Positions 1-9,554 are shown, numbered from the stretch's first letter. The stretch is 51,361 nt of DNA from Pseudomonas taiwanensis (GCF_013393345.1 NZ_QJRF01000051.1:1-51361); one strand, 5' to 3'. Numbers and translations are program-made. The notes: generated from the letters alone by a model not told the origin.

Positions 1-1
1 G

Positions 2-367
2 GCTCCCAAGCCGGTGGAACCGCCGCCCGCGCCGCCCAAGGCCGAAGCCCCGCCCGCGCCGCCGGTACCACCTGCGCCGGCGCCGGTGACGCCGCCCTCG
101 GCTAATGCCGGCTACCTGAAGAACCCGGCGCCCGAGTACCCCGCCTTCGCCCAGCGGCGCGGCTGGGAGGGCACCGTGCTGCTGCGCGTGCATGTGCTGG
201 CCAGCGGCTTGCCGAGCGAGGTCCAGGTGCAAACGAGCAGCGGCCGCGAGCTGCTCGACGAGGCTGCGGTGCGCGCGGTCAAGCGCTGGACCTTCGTGCC
301 GGCGAAACAGGGCGAGGTCGCCCGCGACGGCTGGGTCAGCGTGCCCATCGATTTCAAATTGAACTGA
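2..367 (+). CDS. tonB: TonB energy transducer, C-terminal part (gene starts before the window)
   Basis: TonB carries proton-motive-force energy from ExbB/ExbD to outer-membrane receptors. The visible part is open from the first bases of the window, so the start lies upstream. It begins with a Pro/Ala/Lys-rich stretch (about residues 1-35 of the visible part), the usual periplasm-spanning spacer. The TonB C-terminal domain follows, with the typical YP-x-A...G-x-V-x-L-x-V pattern and an AVRAVKRWTFVPA-like segment. It ends 15 bases before exbB, which supports a tonB-exbB-exbD operon. Which receptor it serves cannot be told. The family call is firm; the specific TonB paralogue (TonB2-like by gene order with exbB/exbD) is inference. 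Confidence 0.92.
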   Translation, partial: APKPVEPPPAPPKAEAPPAPPVPPAPAPVTPPSANAGYLKNPAPEYPAFAQRRGWEGTVLLRVHVLASGLPSEVQVQTSSGRELLDEAAVRAVKRWTFVPAKQGEVARDGWVSVPIDFKLN

Positions 368-382
368 TCAGAGGAAGACTCC

Positions 383-1090
383 ATGGACCTGTTAACCAAT
401 CCCTTCGCCTCCATCGAGCACCTGGTGATCTGGCTGCTCATCGGCTTCTCCGTCGTCACCTGGGGCCTGGCCCTGGTCAAGGGCATCCAGTTCGCCCGCC
501 TGAAGCGCCGCGACCGCCAGTTCCAGAAGCGCTTCTGGAGCGCCACCAGCCTGGACAGCGCCGCCGAGCAACTGCAGCAACATGCCGGGGCCGCCGCCCA
601 CGTGGCCCACGCCGGCTTCGCCGCGATCCAGGTGCAGGGCGGCCAGCCCGGCGACCTGAGCCAGGCGATCAACCACCAGGACCGCCTGGAGCGCGCCCTG
701 CGCCAGCAGATCCAGCGCGAACGGCGTTCCCTGGAATCGGGCCTGGCGGTGCTCGCCTCGATTGGTTCCACCTCGCCCTTCATCGGCCTGTTCGGCACCG
801 TCTGGGGGATCATGGAAGCCTTGAAGGGTATCAGTGCGGCCGGCTCGGCCAGCCTGGAAACCGTCGCCGGCCCCATCGGCGCAGCGCTGGTCGCCACCGG
901 CGTGGGCATCGCCGTCGCGGTGCCGGCGGTGCTGGTTTACAACTACTTCCTGCGCAGCCTGAAGCTCACTGCCGCCGACCTCGACGACTTCGCCCACGAC
1001 TTCTACCTGCTGGCGCAGAAGAGCGCCTTCAAGCTGCTCGTCAATCCGGCCCCGGCGCGTGCCGCCGGGGCCGTGAAGGAGGCCTCCTGA
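383..1090 (+). CDS. exbB: ExbB/TolQ-family proton channel subunit
   Basis: An inner-membrane subunit of the TonB motor, forming the proton channel with ExbD. The 235-residue product has a hydrophobic N-terminal helix (about residues 12-32), a cytoplasmic segment rich in Arg and Gln, and the conserved MotA/TolQ/ExbB core. That core has the TSPFIGLFGTVWGIM motif near residues 132-146, followed by two more membrane helices to about residue 195. A GAGGAAG ribosome site lies about 6 bases before the ATG. It sits between tonB and exbD with 1 base to exbD, so the three genes are very likely co-transcribed. TolQ is the alternative family member, but the tonB neighbour favours ExbB. Confidence 0.95.
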   Translation: MDLLTNPFASIEHLVIWLLIGFSVVTWGLALVKGIQFARLKRRDRQFQKRFWSATSLDSAAEQLQQHAGAAAHVAHAGFAAIQVQGGQPGDLSQAINHQDRLERALRQQIQRERRSLESGLAVLASIGSTSPFIGLFGTVWGIMEALKGISAAGSASLETVAGPIGAALVATGVGIAVAVPAVLVYNYFLRSLKLTAADLDDFAHDFYLLAQKSAFKLLVNPAPARAAGAVKEAS

Positions 1091-1091
1091 C

Positions 1092-1493
1092 ATGGCCTTC
1101 TCCACCCAGGACAACGACGAAGTCCTTTCCGAGATCAACGTCACCCCGCTGGTGGACGTGATGCTGGTGCTGCTGGTGGTGTTCATCGTCACCGCGCCGC
1201 TGTTGACCAACGCCATCCCGATCAACCTGCCGAAGACCGAGGCCGTGGCCCCGCCCGAGCAGAAGGACCCGCTGGTGGTGAGCATCGACGGCGCCGGCAA
1301 GTTGTTCATCAACAAGGACGAAATCCAGCCCGACCTGCTGCAGACCAGCCTGGAGGCCGCCAAGGCCAAGGACCCGGAACTGCGCGTGCAACTGCAGGCC
1401 GACGACCAGGTGGACTACGGCGCCGTGGCCCGCGCCATGGCCTCCATCGAGCGGGCGGGGATCACCAAGCTCACGGTGATCACCGCGCGCTGA
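1092..1493 (+). CDS. exbD: ExbD/TolR-family biopolymer transport protein
   Basis: Partner of ExbB in the TonB motor, with one membrane helix and a periplasmic domain. The 133-residue protein opens with a short cytoplasmic tail and the family motif EINVTPLVDVMLVLLVVF at about residues 14-31. The Asp of LVDVM is the conserved proton-path residue. The periplasmic domain runs to the end (AMASIERAGITKLTVIT). Length fits ExbD (about 130-140). It is the last gene of the tonB-exbB-exbD group. A repeat-rich gap of nearly 600 bases separates it from the next gene. Confidence 0.95.
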   Translation: MAFSTQDNDEVLSEINVTPLVDVMLVLLVVFIVTAPLLTNAIPINLPKTEAVAPPEQKDPLVVSIDGAGKLFINKDEIQPDLLQTSLEAAKAKDPELRVQLQADDQVDYGAVARAMASIERAGITKLTVITAR

Positions 1494-1494
1494 C

Positions 1495-1580
1495 GTAGGT
1501 TGGTCTGAGCTACGCGAAGCCCAACGAGCGAATCCGACACCGCGCAATGTTGGGCTTCGCTGCGCTCAGCGCCAACCTAC
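1495..1580. repeat. Inverted repeat with GTAGGTTGG/CCAACCTAC ends
   Basis: GTAGGTTGG at 1495-1503 is answered by CCAACCTAC at 1572-1580. Inside, CGAAGCCCAAC is answered by GTTGGGCTTCG, giving a long imperfect stem. A close copy lies at 5650-5725 and a partial copy around 5868-5896. It sits just after exbD and could fold in RNA, but it lacks a U-tract, so it looks like a dispersed repeat rather than a classical terminator. Confidence 0.75.
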
Positions 1581-1608
1581 GGTGCAATTGGTGGCGGCGC
1601 TTGCTCCT

Positions 1609-1705
1609 GTGGGGGCGAATTCATTCGCTAAGCAGGACGAAGTCCTGCCCTGGGGCCTATCAGGAGGGCAGCTGCGCTGCCCATAGCGATTGAAATCGCC
1701 CCCAC
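1609..1705. repeat. BIME-like REP pair
   Basis: GTGGGGGCGAATTCATTCGC at the left end is paired with GCGATTGAAATCGCCCCCAC at the right end, with GCAGCTGCGCTGC between. This is one of about a dozen similar pairs in the window, all between genes. A translation that reads through such elements adds spurious N-terminal residues to neighbouring genes. Confidence 0.85.
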
Positions 1706-1771
1706 AAGAAAGGCAGGCCAGCTGGAACGCCGGGCTGCCCTTTCCTGCTCCCCACACCACCCTCACCCCCC

Positions 1772-1797
1772 GCCCTCTCCCGCAAGCGGGAGAGGGC
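1772..1797. repeat. Short hairpin repeat with perfect 12-bp arms
   Basis: GCCCTCTCCCGC at 1772-1783 and GCGGGAGAGGGC at 1786-1797 form a perfect stem with an AA loop. The flanks add nothing gene-like. It is a common pseudomonad intergenic hairpin. No role can be assigned. Confidence 0.75.
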
Positions 1798-1834
1798 GCC
1801 CTGCCGTACATCGATTGGGGCAGCGCGTTGTTCT

Positions 1835-1854
1835 GTGGGAGCGAATTCATTCGC
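1835..1854. repeat. Single REP half-element
   Basis: GTGGGAGCGAATTCATTCGC without its inverted partner. The remaining bases from here to 2085 hold no supported gene; a reading frame stays open through them in frame with the next gene, but it runs across repeats. Confidence 0.7.
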
Positions 1855-2085
1855 GAAGCAACCCGCACCGCTGCGTCCCGACTGCTGCTCCACCAGCACC
1901 CTACTGCTGCCCCACCAGCAATGCATTCCGAATCCCACCTCACCTCACCGCCGAAACCCGCATCACTGCTGGCCTCGCAACACTCCGGTGCCTCTGGCAC
2001 ACATGCTGCAACGTCACTTTGCCTTCGTAATCAGGACCTTGCGCATGCGATCCGCTCCATTCACCCAGACAGGAAAGCCCCAGCC

Positions 2086-3279
2086 GTGAACCCGCGCTTT
2101 CTTGTCAATTTCATGTTCCTCGCCGCCTTCAGCGGCGCCACCATCGGCATGGCGAAGATCGTCACCACGCTCTACGCGATAGGGATCGGTGCCAACACCA
2201 TGCAGATCGGCATCATCTCGGCCATGGAGTCCCTCGGCATGGTGTTCCTGACCCTGCCCGCCGGATTCGTGATCGCCCGCTACGGCACCCGCCGGGTTTA
2301 CTTCCTGGCGAGCCTCGGTCCGATGCTGCTGAACCTGGCCATCCCGCTCTTTGCCAACTGGTTGTGGCTGGCCGCCGCGCGCCTGCTGATCGGCTTCTGC
2401 ATCCCGTTCCGCATCGTCGCCATGAACAGCGCCTTCCTCCAGCAACTGCGGCATATTGGCCTCGCCAAGGCCGGCTGGTATCGCATGGCGCTGACCGTGG
2501 GCATGAGCATCCTCAGCCCGCTTCTGGGCAACTGGCTGACCGGCACCACCAGCCATGCCCTCGCCTTCGCCCTGATCGGCCTGTGCTTCGGTCTGATGGC
2601 GGTCTACAGCCTGGGCTTCTGGGGCGCGGAAAGCGGCCCGGAGCAGGAGGCCGGTGCGCCCGTGGACAGCGGCAACTACCTCGAACAGGTCAAGGCCATG
2701 CTGGCCAACCCCGACATCGCCGAAAGCTGCCTGCTGGAAATGCTCGGCAACTCCACCGGCGCCCTGTTCGGCACCTTCATCCTCCTGCTGGCGATGGACG
2801 TGGCCCGGCTCTCCCAGACCCAGGCCGTGAGCCTGCTGATGGTCCAGGGCATCTCTTCGGTCGTCGCACTGTTCAGCCTCGGCTATCTGGTGCAACGCAG
2901 CGGGCGCGGCACCGCCTACCTGGTGGCCCTGGCGGCTGCTATCGCCGCGCTGCTGCTGTTAGGTACGGCCCACCACTACGCGCTCCTGGCGCTGGGCGCG
3001 GTGTTGCTGAGCATCGCCGGCTCCCTGGTGCACCTGGTGAACATGGGCCGACTCAGCGAACACCGCATGGACAAGAGCAAGATTTCCGGCCTGTTCAACC
3101 TGGCCGGCATGCTCGGTGGCTTCAGCGGCGCCATGCTCGGCGGCCTGCTCGGTCAGGCACTGGGGCTGGATCGCTTGTTCCTCTGCTGGATTCCGCTGGT
3201 ACTGCTCGCCGCCCTCGCCTGCTGGTTCCTGGCGCAACGTCGCAACCGCGCTTCCCTTTCCCTGCTGAACGAGAATTGA
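2086..3279 (+). CDS. MFS transporter of unknown substrate
   Basis: A 397-residue major facilitator with about 12 hydrophobic segments from residue 4 to the end. The loop between helices 2 and 3 carries FVIARYGTRRVYF, the family A-motif region. The start is taken as GTG at 2086 because AGGAAA lies 8 bases upstream and the first helix (FLVNFMFLAAFSGATIG) follows at once; the frame stays open further upstream but only through REP DNA. The next gene starts 2 bases after its stop, so it is probably co-transcribed with the ABC transporter genes. That suggests a shared substrate, perhaps with MFS export and ABC import. The substrate is unknown. Confidence 0.8.
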   Translation: MNPRFLVNFMFLAAFSGATIGMAKIVTTLYAIGIGANTMQIGIISAMESLGMVFLTLPAGFVIARYGTRRVYFLASLGPMLLNLAIPLFANWLWLAAARLLIGFCIPFRIVAMNSAFLQQLRHIGLAKAGWYRMALTVGMSILSPLLGNWLTGTTSHALAFALIGLCFGLMAVYSLGFWGAESGPEQEAGAPVDSGNYLEQVKAMLANPDIAESCLLEMLGNSTGALFGTFILLLAMDVARLSQTQAVSLLMVQGISSVVALFSLGYLVQRSGRGTAYLVALAAAIAALLLLGTAHHYALLALGAVLLSIAGSLVHLVNMGRLSEHRMDKSKISGLFNLAGMLGGFSGAMLGGLLGQALGLDRLFLCWIPLVLLAALACWFLAQRRNRASLSLLNEN

Positions 3280-3281
3280 AG

Positions 3282-4049
3282 ATGCATCAAGGATTGAAAA
3301 GGTTCTCCAGCCGGGCCAGTTGGCTCATCTCTCCCGTCGCCCTGCTCGCGCTCTGGGTGGTGGTGGCCGATGCCGGCCTGTTCCCCCAGCAATTGCTGGT
3401 ACCGCCACTGCACGTGCTACAGGCCTTCGAGGAATTGCTGGCCAGTGGCGAGCTGCAGGACCACTTGCTGAACAGCCTGTCGCGTCTCGCCCTCGGCTTC
3501 ACCATCGGTGCCCTGGGTGGCCTGCTGTTCGGCGTGCTGATGGCGCTGTCGAAAACGGTCACGGCCTATTGCGGACCGCTGTTCCACACCCTGCGGCAGA
3601 TTCCCAGCATCGCGCTGATCCCGATGTTCGTGCTGTTCTTCGGCATCGAGGAAACCTTCAAGATCGTGATCGTTGCCAAGGCGGCGTTCTTCCCGGTGGC
3701 GCTGGCCGCCAGCGAAGGCGTCAAGGCGATCCCGCGCAGCTACTTCGAAGTGGCGGACGTCTACCGCCTGCGCTGGCCCACGCTGATCCGCGTAGTCGCC
3801 TTGCCCGCCGCTGCACCGCCCATCCTCACTGGCCTGCGCATCAGCCTGACCCGCGCCTGGGTCGTGCTGGTGGCCGCCGAGTTGCTGGCCGCCGACAGCG
3901 GCCTGGGGCAGATGATCGAGATGAGCAGGCAGATGCTGCGCATCGACGTCGTCATGGTCGGGGTGGTGATGGCCGGCGTCGTCGGCTTTTCCCTCGACTT
4001 CCTGTTCCGCCTGCTCGAACGACACCTGTTCCGCTGGAAAACCCGCTAG
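3282..4049 (+). CDS. ABC transporter permease (SsuC/TauC type), first of two
   Basis: A 255-residue inner-membrane permease of the nitrate/sulfonate/taurine importer class. It has about six membrane helices. The binding-protein-dependent transport motif lies near residues 140-175 (EGVKAIPRSYFEVADVYRLR...LPAAAPPILTGLR), with the E-A-A-like loop that contacts the ATPase. The ATG at 3282 is 2 bases after the MFS stop; the frame is open further upstream only as an overlap with the MFS gene. A second permease follows after 9 bases, and the importer probably uses the two as a heterodimer. Substrate unknown: sulfonates, nitrate, thiamine precursors and similar are all possible for the family. Confidence 0.85.
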   Translation: MHQGLKRFSSRASWLISPVALLALWVVVADAGLFPQQLLVPPLHVLQAFEELLASGELQDHLLNSLSRLALGFTIGALGGLLFGVLMALSKTVTAYCGPLFHTLRQIPSIALIPMFVLFFGIEETFKIVIVAKAAFFPVALAASEGVKAIPRSYFEVADVYRLRWPTLIRVVALPAAAPPILTGLRISLTRAWVVLVAAELLAADSGLGQMIEMSRQMLRIDVVMVGVVMAGVVGFSLDFLFRLLERHLFRWKTR

Positions 4050-4058
4050 GAGGCGTCC

Positions 4059-4829
4059 ATGTCCCTGTCCCTTTCTTCTCTACGCCACCTGCGCGGCCTG
4101 CTCCTTCCGGCCTTGCTGCTGGTGGGCTGGGAATACATGTCGCGCCAGGATGCGTCCGGCGCCTACGCCTTCGTGCCGCTGGCGGAGATCGGCAAGAGCC
4201 TGATCGCCCTGGTGGTCGGCGGTGAGCTGTTCGTCAACATGTTCGCCAGCCTGGCGCGCACCAGCAGCGGGCTGTTCTTCGGCATCGTCTTCGGCGTGGC
4301 GCTGGGTGTGTTGATGGCGCTGTCGCGCGTCGCCGACCGGCTGATCGGTCCTTTGCTGCACTCGATCCGCCAGGTGCCGATGCTCGGCTGGATTCCGCTG
4401 ATCGCCATGTGGTTCGGCAATGGCGAGTTCTCCAAGGTGTTCATCGTGTCGCTGGCGGCCTTCTACCCCATGGTGCTGAACACCTATGAAGGCTTCAGCC
4501 ACGTCGACCGGCGCCTGCGTGAAGTCGGCCGGGTGCTGGAACTGAAACCCTTCCAGCAGTTCTTCCATGTGCTGCTGCCGGCGGCCTTGCCGAGCATCGC
4601 CACCGGTGTTCTGCACGCCCTGGCATTCGCCTGGGTCACGGCAGTGGGCAGCGAGCTGTTCCTCTCCTCCGGGGCTGGCCTGGGCAACCTGATGATGAAC
4701 GCCGAAGCCGGTTCGCGCATGGACGTGATCGTCCTCAGCGTGCTCAGCATCGGCCTGCTCGGCTACCTGATGAACCTTCTCTTCACCCGTCTGGCCAGCC
4801 ACTTGCTGCGCTGGCGCAACCTCCGCTGA
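4059..4829 (+). CDS. ABC transporter permease (SsuC/TauC type), second of two
   Basis: A 256-residue paralogue of the preceding permease, with the same helix pattern and the same features (RQVPMLGWIPLIAMWFGNGEFSKV; later VLLPAALPSIATGVLHALAFAW). The start ATG at 4059 is preceded by AGGAGGCGTCC. It lies between the first permease and the ATPase with 9 and 7 bases of spacing, so one operon is likely. Two different permeases beside one ATPase imply a heterodimeric channel. No periplasmic binding protein is encoded next to it inside the window. Confidence 0.85.
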   Translation: MSLSLSSLRHLRGLLLPALLLVGWEYMSRQDASGAYAFVPLAEIGKSLIALVVGGELFVNMFASLARTSSGLFFGIVFGVALGVLMALSRVADRLIGPLLHSIRQVPMLGWIPLIAMWFGNGEFSKVFIVSLAAFYPMVLNTYEGFSHVDRRLREVGRVLELKPFQQFFHVLLPAALPSIATGVLHALAFAWVTAVGSELFLSSGAGLGNLMMNAEAGSRMDVIVLSVLSIGLLGYLMNLLFTRLASHLLRWRNLR

Positions 4830-4836
4830 GGCCACC

Positions 4837-5631
<795 letters not shown>

Positions 5632-5649
5632 GGCTGGTAGCACCTCTCT

Positions 5650-5725
5650 GTAGGTTGCGGCTGAGGCCACGAAGCCCAACGCGCGAAGTCCCTGTTGGGC
5701 TTCGCTGCGCTCAGCACCAACCTAC
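5650..5725. repeat. Inverted repeat with GTAGGTTG/CAACCTAC ends
   Basis: Second copy of the element at 1495-1580: GTAGGTTG opens it, CGAAGCCCAAC and GTTGGGCTTCG form the inner stem, and CCAACCTAC closes it. It follows the ATPase stop by about 20 bases. Confidence 0.75.
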
Positions 5726-5746
5726 GGGAGGCCTGCGGCCTCCTTC

Positions 5747-5815
5747 GCGAATGAATTTGCCCCCACAGATGAAAGCCACGATCGGCGCGAAACCTGTGGG
5801 GGCGATTTCAGATCG
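5747..5815. repeat. Two REP half-elements
   Basis: GCGAATGAATTTGCCCCCAC at 5747-5766 and GTGGGGGCGATTTCAGATCG at 5796-5815, both slightly diverged from the core. A third partial copy of the GTTGGGCTTCG repeat follows at about 5868-5896. No gene is supported between 5632 and 6037. Confidence 0.65.
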
Positions 5816-5918
5816 TAGGATGGGAAGAGGAACGAAACCCATCGCCTGGGAACGGAACCCCGCTGCGTTGGGCTTCGCTGCGCTCTGCCCAACCTACGGG
5901 AGGCTCGGCGCAAATCCT

Positions 5919-6013
5919 GTGGGGGCGATTTCAATCGCTGAGCGGACCGAAGGATCGCCCTGTGGTGGACAAGGGGCAGCTGTGCTGCCCATAGCGGATG
6001 AATTCGCTCCCAC
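5919..6013. repeat. BIME-like REP pair
   Basis: GTGGGGGCGATTTCAATCGC at the left is paired with GCGGATGAATTCGCTCCCAC at the right. It lies just beyond the stop codon of the CGNR gene on the minus strand. Confidence 0.8.
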
Positions 6014-6037
6014 AGGAAAAAGCGCGACAACGCTTTG

Positions 6038-6616
6038 TCACTGCTGCTTGCGCTTGCGGAACTCGGCCACCTTATGCCGGTTGCCGCACAGCGCCATGCT
6101 GCACCAGCGGCGGCGATGGGACTTGGTGCGGTCGTAGAACCAGAGCACGCAGTCCGGGTGCTCGCATTCGCGTACCAGGGTGAAGTCGCCCTCCACCAGC
6201 AGCTCCGCCGCCGCTTCGGCCAGCGGCGCCAGGTACTGTTCGGCGGTGGCACTCGTCCGCACCTTTTCCAGACGCAGGTCCCCGCTTGCCGACCAGTCCA
6301 GCCTCAGGTGGCTGGGCGTTGCCAGGAAGCGATTGAGTACATCCGGGGCCTCCTGACCTCCCGCCTTGCGCTGCTCCACCAGTCCGCGCACCGCTTCGCG
6401 CAGGGTCAGCGCCGCCTTCAGCAACTCGCCCTTGGCAAAGCGCGACTCGGGCAAGTCCCAGCCAGTGCGCTCCAGCCAGGCCCGGACATCCTCATCGCTG
6501 CGCCAGAACTCCAACGCGGCGCCATCCATCGCGGCCTTGGTGTTGAGCATGTCCAGTACGGGGTGGTCGGCCAGTACGAAGGGTTCGAGAGGAGGCGAGG
6601 AAGCGGCAGTGGTCAC
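6038..6616 (-). CDS. CGNR zinc-finger / ABATE-domain regulator
   Basis: A 192-residue protein with an N-terminal ABATE-like domain (about residues 15-140, stress-associated in the family) and a C-terminal CGNR zinc finger. Four cysteines are placed to bind zinc, C151, C156, C172 and C177, and the family's namesake CGNR is at 177-180. The tail is basic and could touch DNA. It is divergent from an alpha/beta hydrolase gene, and the 178-base gap carries three GTAAC...GTTAC dyads. This makes it a plausible repressor or activator of the hydrolase and of itself. Family role as a transcription regulator is a general prediction, not proven by the sequence. Confidence 0.85.
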   Translation of the reverse strand: MTTAASSPPLEPFVLADHPVLDMLNTKAAMDGAALEFWRSDEDVRAWLERTGWDLPESRFAKGELLKAALTLREAVRGLVEQRKAGGQEAPDVLNRFLATPSHLRLDWSASGDLRLEKVRTSATAEQYLAPLAEAAAELLVEGDFTLVRECEHPDCVLWFYDRTKSHRRRWCSMALCGNRHKVAEFRKRKQQ

Positions 6617-6648
6617 GATGGCACTCCAGGGAAGTGAATGACGAAAGA

Positions 6649-6782
6649 GTAACCCTATAAACCACGAATGAACAGTTACGACGAATGGGGCGAGTAACCT
6701 CTATTTTTGTGATTGACAGGTTACAAAGCAGGCGCATACTCAGCCCCAAGCAGTAACCCTCAATAACCTCTTTACAAGTTAC
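6649..6782. promoter_or_regulatory. Divergent promoter with three GTAAC-N20/21-GTTAC dyads
   Basis: GTAAC occurs at 6649, 6694 and 6753, each followed by GTTAC at 6675, 6720 and 6778. The spacers are 21, 21 and 20 bases. The stretch is AT-richer than its surroundings and lies between the divergent CGNR regulator and the hydrolase. The regular spacing, about two and a half helical turns centre to centre, suggests operators for one dimeric regulator, most simply the CGNR protein. Promoter boxes are not assigned. Confidence 0.6.
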
Positions 6783-6794
6783 GGAGCACCAACC

Positions 6795-7682
6795 ATGACC
6801 TCGCCCATCGTGCATACCCCGGTTCGCCACCAGTTCGTCGAAGCCGACGGTGTCCGTGTCTTCTACCGTGAAGCCGGAGACCCGGCCGCGCCCACCTTGC
6901 TGCTGGTGCACGGCTATCCCAGCTCGTCACACCAGTTCCGTGACCTGATCCCCCTGCTGGCCGACAAGTTCCACATCGTCGCGCCGGACCTGCCGGGGTT
7001 CGGTTTCACCGAAGTCCCCGCCGAGCGCGATTACCGCTACAGCTTCGATGCCTTGGCCGTCACCCTCGGGGCCTTCGTCGAGAAGCTTGGCCTCAAGCGG
7101 TACGCCCTCTATGTGTTCGACTACGGCGCCCCCACCGGTCTGCGCCTGGCCCTGGCTCATCCGGAACGGGTCACGGGGCTGATTTCGCAGAATGGCAATG
7201 CCTACCTGGAGGGCTTGGGCGATGCCTGGGAGCCGATCCGCGCCTACTGGGCCGAGCCCGGCAACCCGGAACGTCGCAAGGTGGTGCACGATGCAGTCCT
7301 GCACCTGGAAGGCACGCGCTGGCAGTACGTGCACGGCGTGAAGGACGTGGCGTTGGTGGCTCCCGAGTCGTACTACCTGGATGCGTTGCTGCTGGAACGC
7401 CCGGGCAACAAGGACATCCAACTCGACCTGTTCCTCGACTACGCCAACAACCTGAAGCTCTATCCCGCGTTCCAGGCCTTCTTCCGCGATACCCGGCTGC
7501 CGACCCTGGTGATCTGGGGCGAGCACGATCCCTTCTTCATCCCGCCGGGAGCCGAAGCCTTCAAGCGCGATAACCCCAATGCAGTGGTGGAGTTGCTGGA
7601 TACCGGGCACTTCGCCCTGGAAACCCATGTCGGCCATATCGCCCAGCGGATTCGTGAGGTGTTGGGGGATATTCCGGCCTGA
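6795..7682 (+). CDS. Alpha/beta hydrolase, Asp-nucleophile type (epoxide hydrolase / haloalkane dehalogenase-like)
   Basis: A 295-residue alpha/beta-fold hydrolase. The oxyanion motif HGYPSSS is at residues 39-45. The nucleophile elbow reads VFDYGAPTG, with Asp109 where lipases and esterases have Ser. An acid in WGEHDPFF (about 244) and the His in DTGHFALETH (about 271) complete a triad. An Asp nucleophile is the hallmark of epoxide hydrolases, haloalkane dehalogenases and fluoroacetate dehalogenases. Which substrate it uses cannot be told. No signal peptide, so cytoplasmic. It is transcribed away from the CGNR regulator across the dyad-rich promoter and is the likely regulatory target. Confidence 0.85.
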   Translation: MTSPIVHTPVRHQFVEADGVRVFYREAGDPAAPTLLLVHGYPSSSHQFRDLIPLLADKFHIVAPDLPGFGFTEVPAERDYRYSFDALAVTLGAFVEKLGLKRYALYVFDYGAPTGLRLALAHPERVTGLISQNGNAYLEGLGDAWEPIRAYWAEPGNPERRKVVHDAVLHLEGTRWQYVHGVKDVALVAPESYYLDALLLERPGNKDIQLDLFLDYANNLKLYPAFQAFFRDTRLPTLVIWGEHDPFFIPPGAEAFKRDNPNAVVELLDTGHFALETHVGHIAQRIREVLGDIPA

Positions 7683-7708
7683 CCTTCCGGCACGGCCTGG
7701 ATTTTTTT

Positions 7709-7800
7709 GTGGGGGCGAATTCATTCGCGAAGCAGGCCTAAGGCCTGCCAACGATGCCAAGGGCAGCTGCGCAGCCCTCAGCGAATGAATTCGCCCCCAC
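7709..7800. repeat. BIME-like REP pair
   Basis: GTGGGGGCGAATTCATTCGC at the left and GCGAATGAATTCGCCCCCAC at the right, with two inner inverted segments (GCAGGCCTAAGGCCTGC, GGGCAGCTGCGCAGCCC). It lies 26 bases after the hydrolase stop. Confidence 0.85.
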
Positions 7801-7845
7801 AATAGTGCGGCACCCAATTTTCGACCTTCGTCGCGGTTGATCTTC

Positions 7846-7860
7846 TAGACGATCAGTCTA
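7846..7860. promoter_or_regulatory. AcuR operator, acuR copy
   Basis: TAGAC-GATCA-GTCTA is a perfect 5-bp-arm dyad 13 bases before the acuR start. The same TAGAC-N5-GTCTA dyad lies just before acuI. A match in front of both regulator and target supports autoregulation by the TetR-type protein. Confidence 0.7.
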
Positions 7861-7873
7861 AAATCCCCTCCCC

Positions 7874-8506
7874 ATGACCGACACTCAATCCAAACCCCGT
7901 CGCGGCCGCCCGCCCAAGGTCGAGCGCGACTTCGCCGATACCCGTGCCGCGCTGATCCGCTGCGGCATGGAGATCCTTACCGAACAGGGTTTCATGTCCA
8001 CCGGCATCGATGCCGTGCTCAAGCGCGTGGGCGTGCCGAAGGGCTCCTTCTATCACTACTTCAACAGCAAGGAAGCCTTCGGGCAGGCGGTGCTGGAGAG
8101 CTACGCCCGCTACTTCGCCCACAAGCTCGACCGCTACCTGTTGCAAGAGGACGTGTCGCCGCTGCAACGCCTCGAGAATTTCGTCGAGGACGCCAAGACC
8201 GGCATGCTCCGCCATCAGTTCTGCCGGGGCTGCCTGGTGGGCAACCTGGGCCAGGAGGTGGCCATTCTGCCGGAGGGTTTCCGCCTGGAACTGGAGGCCA
8301 TCCTGTGCAGTTGGCAGGACCGCCTGGCCGCATGCCTGCGCGAAGCCCGCGCGGCCGGTGAGCTGTCGGCGAAGGCGGATTGCGATGGACTGGCGGCGTT
8401 CTTCTGGATCGGCTGGGAAGGCGCCGTATTGCGTGCCCGGCTGACGCGGGACAACGTCCCGCTGGATGTTTTCTTCAAAGGATTCCTGGCCGGATTACCG
8501 CGCTAG
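7874..8506 (+). CDS. acuR: TetR-family repressor, AcuR-like
   Basis: A 210-residue TetR-family regulator. The basic N-terminus (KPRRGRPPK) leads into the helix-turn-helix (about residues 22-65, ending VGVPKGSFYHYFNSKEAF). The ligand domain includes HQFCRGCLVGNLGQEVA, a Cys-containing stretch also seen in AcuR relatives. It is followed by acuI after 64 bases, and the TAGAC-N5-GTCTA dyad occurs in front of both. AcuR proteins repress acrylate or DMSP utilisation genes and are relieved by acrylate or its CoA ester. The name rests on family resemblance plus the acuI neighbour. Confidence 0.82.
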   Translation: MTDTQSKPRRGRPPKVERDFADTRAALIRCGMEILTEQGFMSTGIDAVLKRVGVPKGSFYHYFNSKEAFGQAVLESYARYFAHKLDRYLLQEDVSPLQRLENFVEDAKTGMLRHQFCRGCLVGNLGQEVAILPEGFRLELEAILCSWQDRLAACLREARAAGELSAKADCDGLAAFFWIGWEGAVLRARLTRDNVPLDVFFKGFLAGLPR

Positions 8507-8540
8507 CCCAAGCGGGCGCGCGGTTTTTCGAGCCTATTTA

Positions 8541-8555
8541 TAGACGACTGGTCTA
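8541..8555. promoter_or_regulatory. AcuR operator, acuI copy
   Basis: TAGAC-GACTG-GTCTA, the same dyad as upstream of acuR, ends 15 bases before the acuI ATG and just before its GGAGG ribosome site. Binding here would block transcription or initiation of acuI. Confidence 0.7.
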
Positions 8556-8570
8556 ATTGGAGGTGTGAGC

Positions 8571-9554
<984 letters not shown>

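Noticed and set aside
392-1369. Long minus-strand frame opposite exbB/exbD
   Set aside because: A high-GC shadow of the plus-strand genes, with no family resemblance, and rich in His/Gln/Gly.
1690-2085. In-frame upstream extension of the MFS gene
   Set aside because: It is open only because it runs through REP and hairpin repeats. A ribosome site and the first membrane helix point to GTG at 2086.
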